From assembly GCA_937928045.1 (NCBI GenBank), contig CALFWO010000015.1, positions 1 through 64,000 on the forward strand: a DNA stretch of 64,000 bases, given 5' to 3'. The position numbers and the translations under genes were made by a program. Numbering within the stretch: position 1 is the stretch's first letter; each line of letters opens with the position of its first letter. This stretch comes from an uncultured Saprospiraceae bacterium. Its GTDB lineage: Bacteria; Bacteroidota; Bacteroidia; Chitinophagales; Saprospiraceae. Positions 58,764-64,000 of this stretch are shown piece after piece. The notes beneath the pieces are model-generated. The model saw nothing but the letters and a program-made list of their open reading frames with translations, was not told the origin of the DNA and ran no database searches.

Positions 58764-60032
58764 ATGCGACTTAATAAACCACTACAACATTTAGCTCTAA
58801 TACTAGTATTGTTTTACTTGTTTGTCTTCGCCTTTCTTCCTCAATCTGCCTTTGAAGGAGACATGGTATTTTGGAAGCGTTGGATCGGTTACATCAAGGA
58901 TTTTGGATTTACACATATTTATTTGCGTGGAGATGTGGAGTACCATCCATTTTTTCTCTACTGCCTATATATTTTTTATAAGATTCAAGGGACTTTTGAT
59001 TTGGTTTTAAAGAATATTTATTACATCAAGTTGTTTCCATTAATCTTTGATATACTCGGGGCATTATTGATCTATGCCTTTGTGAAAGTCAAATGGGAAA
59101 ATATCTTTTTTCCATTCTTCGCGCTTTTGAATGTTGCCTATATGTACAACACTGTACATTGGGGACAGGTCGATTCAATACATACTTGCTTCGCTGTAGC
59201 TTCCATAGCGTTTCTTTTAAAAGGAAGATTAGAGTGGGGATTGATGGCATTCATTCTTGCACTCAATATGAAATTGCAAGCAATCATTTTCTTTCCAATT
59301 ATTGGAATAATATGGCTCCTTCAAGTATTCAAAATGCCTAAAAAAGCTATTACCTCAATTGGATTTGCCTTGTTGTTGCAATTGGTAATTATAGCGCCTT
59401 TCATTTATGGAAAATCTTTTGGAGGTTTGATAGATACTGTTACCGGTGCTTCCAGTGTACATCCATATTTGAGTATGAATGCCTATAATTTTTGGTTTTT
59501 AATATCTCCAGATGCACTTTTTGGGGTACCTAATTTTGAACCTTCTAATCCGGCAAAGATATTTGACAGTTCTAAAGTATTGTTTGGATGGTCATGCAAA
59601 AAAGCAGGATTAGTAATGTTTTTTATTGTAAGTTTTATAGCGCTGCTTCCGCTGCTAAGAGCTTCCCTTGACTTATGGAAAAACAAAAGGGATATCAATC
59701 TAAATTTTATGCAATTGTGTTTTCTGTCCTGTGGTCTAGTTAGTATTATTTTCTTTTGGTTTCCCACTCAAATGCATGAGCGTTATTTGCATCCCGCATT
59801 GCTGTGCTTTTTCATGTATGCCTTTTTGTCCAAAAGATGGTGGCTTTATATTCTAATTTCGTTCTCTTATTTAATGAATATGGAAGCTGTTCTAATGATA
59901 TTTAAAATTCATAGATGTACAACATTGGTTTTTGATCCTCGGTTTTTGGCTCTGTTAATTTTGTTCGTTTTAATCCTCGGAATTATAAAGGCTTATAAGT
60001 TATCATTTCTGAAAGAGATTAAACTTGAGTGA
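58764..60032 (+). CDS. Multi-pass GT-C-like glycosyltransferase
   Basis: 422 residues with about ten hydrophobic segments. The first periplasmic loop has EGDMVFWKRWIGYIKDFG; later HWGQVDSI (~130-137), a LNMKLQAIIFFP motif (~166-177) and MHERYLHPAL (~330-339) recall dolichol/polyprenol-phosphate mannosyltransferases of the GT-C fold (acidic residue in the first loop, GQ-D, K-Q, ERY). It probably moves a sugar from a lipid carrier to a membrane glycan or protein. Donor and acceptor unknown. A promoter-like CTACCTTG lies at ~58733. Followed by a strong terminator. Confidence 0.72.
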   Translation: MRLNKPLQHLALILVLFYLFVFAFLPQSAFEGDMVFWKRWIGYIKDFGFTHIYLRGDVEYHPFFLYCLYIFYKIQGTFDLVLKNIYYIKLFPLIFDILGALLIYAFVKVKWENIFFPFFALLNVAYMYNTVHWGQVDSIHTCFAVASIAFLLKGRLEWGLMAFILALNMKLQAIIFFPIIGIIWLLQVFKMPKKAITSIGFALLLQLVIIAPFIYGKSFGGLIDTVTGASSVHPYLSMNAYNFWFLISPDALFGVPNFEPSNPAKIFDSSKVLFGWSCKKAGLVMFFIVSFIALLPLLRASLDLWKNKRDINLNFMQLCFLSCGLVSIIFFWFPTQMHERYLHPALLCFFMYAFLSKRWWLYILISFSYLMNMEAVLMIFKIHRCTTLVFDPRFLALLILFVLILGIIKAYKLSFLKEIKLE

Positions 60033-60060
60033 CTGATTTCCTGACCCTTCCACCAATCAA

Positions 60061-60095
60061 AAAGGAGACGCTATCAAAAATAGCATCTCCTTTTT
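60061..60095 (+). terminator. Rho-independent terminator of the GT-C-like gene
   Basis: Stem AAAGGAGACGCTAT / ATAGCATCTCCTTT (one mismatch) with a CAAAA loop and a T run, about 28 bp after the stop. Confidence 0.9.
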
Positions 60096-60159
60096 ATATA
60101 ACTTTTCGGTTTATCCTGAGAGACCGGTCTCCAGACCGCTTCACGAATAGTCCTAGTGA

Positions 60160-62481
60160 TTAAGCTCTCCCTTTCTTTTGAGCTCGACGATCTCTTTGCA
60201 TAGGATTCTCGCGAGGTCCTTGCTCTTTCTTTTTCTTAAACATCTCAAAACGATTAGGCTCCTCTCGTTTCGGGAAATAATTATTACTGCGATCAACATC
60301 CGCTGTTTCCAAATATGGATCCAATACGATTTCTTTGACCGCTTTATCTGTAGGGAATACTTTAGTTACTTTGGATTTATTTCCTTTCCAAGCTTCCGCG
60401 GGAATACGAACCGTTTCTTTTGTGCCGTCTTCAAAAACGAAATCAAAAACGATAGGGGTCAATAATCCACCTTTCATTTCGAAAGTCAATTCGTAGAAAT
60501 TTTTACCAGACTTGATCATCTCCTTTTCTTTTTCGCTCAAACCATCCATCAATGTTTTCTGATCTTCGATATCGATGGCATCAACCTTTAATGGGTCATA
60601 AGTGGAGTAAAAATCTATGATAGAAGGATCACGATCTGCTCTGGTTTCTGGAATATCTTTTTCATTCCGAATCTTAGTGATTGACTTTGGTCCCGCGTCT
60701 CTTTTCGCAGCATCTTCTTGCTTTTGTTTTACTGCATCAAATGAGGATGCATTAATTGATTTAACATCAGTCAAGGCAATATCAACGTGGTCAGTTGTAT
60801 AGAACCAGCCTCTCCAGAACCAATCCAAATCGGTTCCAGAAGCATCTTCCATGGTTCTGAAAAAGTCTGCAGGGTAGGGATCCTTGAATGCCCAACGTTC
60901 GCAATACTCTTTAAAGGCAAAGTCAAATAATTCCCGACCCATTACTGTTTCTCTTAAAACATTCAAGGCTACAGAAGGCTTTTGATAGGCGTTTCTACCA
61001 AACTGTTTGATGGATTCCGAGTTAGTCATGATCGGAGAAATATTCGCTTTATCACCGCCCATATAATTGGTAATCAAATCAGGGTAGCCATAACGTGAAG
61101 GGAAATCTTTTTCCCAATGTTGCTCCACCAAAAATTGCGTAAAACTATTTAATCCTTCATCCATCCAAGTCCACTGGCGCTCATCAGAATTGATTATCAT
61201 TGGAAACCAATTGTGGCCAACTTCATGAATAATCACACCAATGTGTCCATACTTCATCCGCTGAGTATAAGTACTGTCGTCTTCACAACGTCCAAAGTTG
61301 AAGCAAATCATAGGATACTCCATTCCCATAGAACCGTCGATGGACCAAGCTACAGGGTATGGATAATCAATCGTGTAATGTGAAAACCATTTTACAGTAT
61401 GTGCTACAGCCTTAGTTGAATATTGACTCCATAGGCAATCACCTTCTTTAACATACATGGATTGAGCCATGACTGTTCTTCCGTCTTTCATTGGAACGCC
61501 CATCGCATCCCAGATGAATCTTCTTGAAGAAGAAAAAGCGTAATCTCTAACATTTTTCGCAGAATATTTCCAAGTCTTTTTCTTCGTAGACTTTGCTTTC
61601 ATTCTTTCCTCAGCTTCGTCATAAGTTGCAATCATAACTGTTTGCTCATGAGACTTTTTAGCTTCGTTATAACGCTTCTTTTGAGTTGAAGTCAAGACTT
61701 TATCTGCATTGAGTAGATCTCCCGTAGCGGCTACCAAGTGGTCATCTGGAACAGTGATTTCTACATCGTAATCTCCGAATACTAATGCAAACTCTCCTCT
61801 GCCTAAAAACTGTTTGTTCTGCCATCCTTCGATGTCATTGTAAGCACACATCCGCGGAAAGAATTGAGCGATACAGTAAACGTTGTTGCCATCTTCTTCA
61901 AATGGTTCGTAACCTGAACGTCCACCCATTTCATTGGTGTTATTAATGTTGTACCACCATTTGATTTTAAATTCAAATTGCTGCCCCGTTGCCAATGGTT
62001 TTGGCAAGTCGATGCGCATCATTGTTTTATTGATCGTATGCGCAAGGTCTTTTCCATTGGTATCTTTTACGTAGTCAATTTTGAATCCGCCATCAAAATC
62101 ATTCTCCAATCTTCCCAGTCGATTGATGTTAGTTCTTTCATTCAATTCCGAACCTCTGATTTTGTAAGTATCTGAATCTTTGGCCCTCATATTTTGATCA
62201 AGCTGTAACCACAGATATTTTAAGCGATCAGGTGAATTATTGGTGTATGTGATAGTCTCCTCGCCATAAAGCTTTTGAGTTTCATCATCGATCTCCAATT
62301 TCATTTTATAATCGGCTCTTTGCTGCCAGTAGTCGACTCCTGGAGCTCCAGATGCATTTCTATAATTGTTTGGAGTAGGTAAGTCAGTGCCTAATTGGGC
62401 AAATTTGTCTTCAAATGGAACTTCCTGAGCGAAAACTAGGGTAGTAGATAAGAAGAGAAATGACAGAAGCAAAATTCTCAT
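60160..62481 (-). CDS. M1-family zinc metallopeptidase, exported
   Basis: 773 residues with signal peptide MRILLLSFLFLSTTLVFAQ. The gluzincin site is HEVGHNWFP: His419, Glu420, His423, with third zinc ligand Glu442 in WMDEGLNSF (H-E-x2-H-x18-E). The exopeptidase-type GxMEN motif reads GSMGMEYPM (~384), where Tyr replaces Asn, so aminopeptidase activity is not assured. Upstream are the M1 beta-sandwich strands (LKYLWLQLDQN, GEETITYTNNS). The last ~35 residues are very basic (FKKKKEQGPRENPMQRDRRA). It probably degrades peptides in the periplasm or outside the cell. Confidence 0.9.
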   Translation of the reverse strand: MRILLLSFLFLSTTLVFAQEVPFEDKFAQLGTDLPTPNNYRNASGAPGVDYWQQRADYKMKLEIDDETQKLYGEETITYTNNSPDRLKYLWLQLDQNMRAKDSDTYKIRGSELNERTNINRLGRLENDFDGGFKIDYVKDTNGKDLAHTINKTMMRIDLPKPLATGQQFEFKIKWWYNINNTNEMGGRSGYEPFEEDGNNVYCIAQFFPRMCAYNDIEGWQNKQFLGRGEFALVFGDYDVEITVPDDHLVAATGDLLNADKVLTSTQKKRYNEAKKSHEQTVMIATYDEAEERMKAKSTKKKTWKYSAKNVRDYAFSSSRRFIWDAMGVPMKDGRTVMAQSMYVKEGDCLWSQYSTKAVAHTVKWFSHYTIDYPYPVAWSIDGSMGMEYPMICFNFGRCEDDSTYTQRMKYGHIGVIIHEVGHNWFPMIINSDERQWTWMDEGLNSFTQFLVEQHWEKDFPSRYGYPDLITNYMGGDKANISPIMTNSESIKQFGRNAYQKPSVALNVLRETVMGRELFDFAFKEYCERWAFKDPYPADFFRTMEDASGTDLDWFWRGWFYTTDHVDIALTDVKSINASSFDAVKQKQEDAAKRDAGPKSITKIRNEKDIPETRADRDPSIIDFYSTYDPLKVDAIDIEDQKTLMDGLSEKEKEMIKSGKNFYELTFEMKGGLLTPIVFDFVFEDGTKETVRIPAEAWKGNKSKVTKVFPTDKAVKEIVLDPYLETADVDRSNNYFPKREEPNRFEMFKKKKEQGPRENPMQRDRRAQKKGRA

Positions 62482-62660
62482 AAGATAGAATGTAGTTATT
62501 CAGTTAAGTATTTCTACGGAAAAACTCCGCGAATTCAGCTTGCTAAGGTATTGAAATTAAAATAATGGATGGTTTAAGGAACTGTTAAAATGGGCTGTGT
62601 ACCCAAATAAACAAGGACTTGTAGAGGGAAGTAAACTTATATAAACGACCAAAAAAGAGA

Positions 62661-62688
62661 GAGTCGCGACAGAAACTGCACGCGACTC
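62661..62688 (+). other. Hairpin I of tandem element, copy 1
   Basis: Perfect 8-bp stem GAGTCGCG / CGCGACTC with a 12-nt loop, ending 5 nt before the first copy of the 27-nt repeat. Confidence 0.7.
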
Positions 62689-62693
62689 ACTAC

Positions 62694-62720
62694 AACAAAT
62701 TATAATCCCATGAACATATC
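62694..62720 (+). repeat. 27-nt direct repeat, copy 1
   Basis: Begins AACAAATTATAATCCC and ends ATGAACATATC. Identical over 27 nt to 62870-62896. Each copy is preceded by a GC-richer hairpin and followed by another. Confidence 0.85.
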
Positions 62721-62781
62721 CAAATTAAGTGGCCCCTTTTACGGGGCCCTTCTACTCATTTCTTATAGATCAGTTGAGTAG
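62710..62781 (+). CDS. Possible 23-residue peptide (MNIS...)
   Basis: An ATG inside the 27-nt repeat opens a 23-codon frame (MNISKLSGPFYGALLLISYR, then SVE) ending at TAG 62779-62781. The second repeat copy opens an 11-codon frame also beginning MNIS. The shared upstream sequence could be a conserved initiation region, but the frame also runs through the GGCCCC/GGGGCC hairpin, so it may be non-coding. No homologue recognised. Confidence 0.25.
   Translation: MNISKLSGPFYGALLLISYRSVE
62731..62748 (+). other. Strong GC hairpin after 27-nt repeat copy 1
   Basis: GGCCCC-TTTTAC-GGGGCC, a 6-bp all-GC stem. It is followed by CTTCTACTCATTTCTT, not a pure U-tract, so a terminator role is uncertain. 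Confidence 0.6.
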
Positions 62782-62822
62782 GCGCCTTTCGGCTTTTATC
62801 TTTAGCAGGGAAAACATCGAAG

Positions 62823-62860
62823 CGAATGGCATCTTTATGCCTGGCAAAAGGTGCCATTCG
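62823..62860 (+). other. Hairpin I of tandem element, copy 2
   Basis: Perfect 9-bp stem CGAATGGCA / TGCCATTCG with a 20-nt loop, ending 9 nt before the second 27-nt repeat. Its sequence differs fully from hairpin I of copy 1, but position relative to the repeat is alike. TATCTTTA (62797-62804), one base off the -7 consensus, lies upstream. Confidence 0.65.
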
Positions 62861-62869
62861 ACTTTCAAT

Positions 62870-62896
62870 AACAAATTATAATCCCATGAACATATC
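62870..62896 (+). repeat. 27-nt direct repeat, copy 2
   Basis: Identical to 62694-62720, 176 bp apart. Followed by a stem AAGCTT / AAGCTT (62908-62925, 6-nt loop, extendable by two pairs) and TT. Confidence 0.85.
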
Positions 62897-63164
62897 ATTG
62901 TTGGAAGAAGCTTTCTTTTAAGCTTTTAATCTTCACATTACAATAATGCAACATCTATTCGCTTAAAAAAATTACAAAATCAGTTCATTGTGAGAAAATA
63001 ACTGCAAATAAAAAATGTAAGTGCATGAAAAAGAGTTGATTATTGATTTTTTTGTGAAAACATTGATTGTGATCAGTTCGTTGTCGTAATCATTTTATTC
63101 GTCAATTTCGGTATTAATAGCACAGATAGCATTTCAATTCCAATAAATCCATTATGTTCGTCAC

Positions 63165-64000
63165 ATGGATTCTTTGGTAGAAATTTCCCCACCTGTTGCA
63201 TTAAAATTGAAGCTTTCTGAAGAATGGTTTGAGCAAGTAATCAAGTCGTTTTTACCTTTCGATATCCAACAAGACAACATTCAAGTACAGCTCTTAGCAC
63301 CTTTTGACATTAAAATATTGCCTTCTGGTTTGAAATTAGAGTTCCTTATCAAATTGAACTACCCATTCAAACTAATGGGTGCAGTAAATGGTAAGGCCAA
63401 AGTGATATTAGAATTTAAGGAACTGGCGGATATTGATTTGATTGATGTCAGACTCTTACATTTGGATTGGATCGAAGGACCAAGATTGACTCTAAATAAA
63501 TATATGGGATTTTCCATCCGGCGACTTGTTTCCGATCAAATGGAAAAAGCGAAAAAAAAGGTGGAAACTTCCTTGCAAGAAGGCATTCCTGAAGGCTTCA
63601 AGGCATTTACTGAGACAAGTCCTTTTTATCATGATTATTTGAATCAAGTAATTCCAGATTTAAATGTACAAGTAAAGACAAAAGTTAAAACTTTGTTTTA
63701 CCAATTTGCGCCCGGAAACAAATGGCTTGATTTGCAATTATTCCCTGAACTAGAACTAAATATATCTGATACTGACAATCAATTTATCGGAGCACCAGGA
63801 CCATTTAAGCCCGGTGTGGGAGGTGGACAAATTACATTTCAGATGTTGCTCTCCATGAAATATGTGAATGAATTTATAGCGGAAAAAGTCAAAGGTCAAG
63901 AATTAAAAGCCGGAAACAAAGTTGTCAAAATTGATGAAGTTATTTTAGGGGCAGGAACTGATGGATTTGTTGTGAATGTTTCATTTGATCAAGATGATCC
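63165..64000 (+). CDS. Partial gene, possible TULIP-like lipid-binding protein (DUF4403-like)
   Basis: The frame is open from ATG 63165 to the window end (278 residues seen, C-terminus missing). It begins MDSLVEISPPVALKLKLSEE with no signal peptide, then long amphipathic strands (IQVQLLAPFDIKILPSGLKL, AKVILEFKELADIDLIDVRL) and a Lys-rich helix (SDQMEKAKKKVETSLQEGI). The second half repeats the pattern (NVQVKTKVKTLFYQFAPGNK, LDLQLFPELELNISDTDNQF). Alternating strands around helices recall duplicated TULIP/DUF4403 folds, but this is by eye and unsure. Confidence 0.6.
   Translation, partial: MDSLVEISPPVALKLKLSEEWFEQVIKSFLPFDIQQDNIQVQLLAPFDIKILPSGLKLEFLIKLNYPFKLMGAVNGKAKVILEFKELADIDLIDVRLLHLDWIEGPRLTLNKYMGFSIRRLVSDQMEKAKKKVETSLQEGIPEGFKAFTETSPFYHDYLNQVIPDLNVQVKTKVKTLFYQFAPGNKWLDLQLFPELELNISDTDNQFIGAPGPFKPGVGGGQITFQMLLSMKYVNEFIAEKVKGQELKAGNKVVKIDEVILGAGTDGFVVNVSFDQDD

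Larger units (their letters stand above)
62482..63164. other. 683-bp structured intergenic region
   Basis: Between the divergent M1 peptidase and partial 63165 genes. It contains two copies of a 27-nt sequence and at least four hairpins (62661-62688, 62731-62748, 62823-62860, 62906-62927), described separately. The remainder (62930-63164) is AT-rich without visible structure. Confidence 0.7.

Noticed and set aside
60120-60131. Perfect 12-bp palindrome GAGACCGGTCTC between the GT-C-like and M1 peptidase genes
   Set aside because: Single copy, no loop, no partner site seen; it could be chance. The terminator just upstream explains the end of the + strand gene.
1-64000. tRNA, rRNA, prophage, toxin-antitoxin or restriction-modification genes
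   Set aside because: Looked for by eye and not found; no cloverleaf-like or rRNA-like stretch and no matching protein motifs among the frames.

Overview
The window looks like a chromosomal segment of a low-GC Bacteroidota bacterium, most likely Saprospiria or a neighbouring gliding, protein-secreting lineage. The evidence is: several exported proteins with type IX secretion (T9SS) C-terminal sorting domains, abundant signal-peptide and lipoprotein genes, promoters of the Bacteroidota type TAnnTTTG, almost no Shine-Dalgarno sites, and familiar Bacteroidota families (VCBS/ASPIC-UnbV lipoprotein, VPS10-like BNR protein, isoquinoline-type oxidoreductase). The lineage below phylum is inference. 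No rRNA, tRNA, CRISPR array, phage or plasmid genes were seen.

Layout. 1-757: a DoxX-like membrane gene whose C-terminus is replaced by unrelated sequence, a probable assembly or recombination junction near position 123. 866-11332: a giant 3488-residue secreted adhesin-like protein with two families of internal repeats and a gliding-type CTD. 12177-14367: two paralogous secreted MORN-repeat proteins. 14653-18574: pyrG, a MOCOS-like PLP sulfurase and a SpoU-family RNA methylase. 18575-19756: a RAYT-like Y1 transposase gene with a damaged HUH motif, a GC-rich island, a C-depleted/G-quadruplex tract and two REP-like palindromes. A third palindrome lies at 26507-26550. 19757-31943: outer-membrane barrels, rimO, an FG-GAP lipoprotein, an NhaC antiporter, a tandem-AAA CbbX-like ATPase with a duplicated N-terminal module, and msrB. 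32024-38470: a secreted nuclease-like protein, a GNAT, a CotH/lamin-tail protein and a VWA lipoprotein. 38530-45595: prolyl aminopeptidase, a trans-sulfuration PLP enzyme, an alpha-oxoamine synthase, a divergent trypsin-like protease, and gntK plus a gluconate permease. 45708-51237: a BNR-repeat protein and a T9SS surface protein. 51428-54227: xylB-xylA. 54419-60032: iorA-iorB-like oxidoreductase, a TonB-CTD lipoprotein, an OmpA-family protein and a GT-C-like membrane protein. 60160-62481: an M1 metallopeptidase. 62482-63164: a structured intergenic region. 63165 to the end: a partial gene.

Functionally this is a mixed housekeeping/accessory stretch. pyrG, rimO, the RNA methylase and msrB do core metabolism and repair. 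Two small sugar modules (xylose to xylulose-5-P, gluconate to 6-P-gluconate) feed the pentose phosphate pathway. At least four proteins carry recognisable or likely T9SS tails, although no T9SS machinery is encoded here.

The most unusual signals are non-coding. One is the set of three REP-like palindromes with compensating base-pair changes around a RAYT gene that has lost a catalytic histidine. The other is a tandem hairpin / 27-nt conserved block / hairpin element at 62661-62925.
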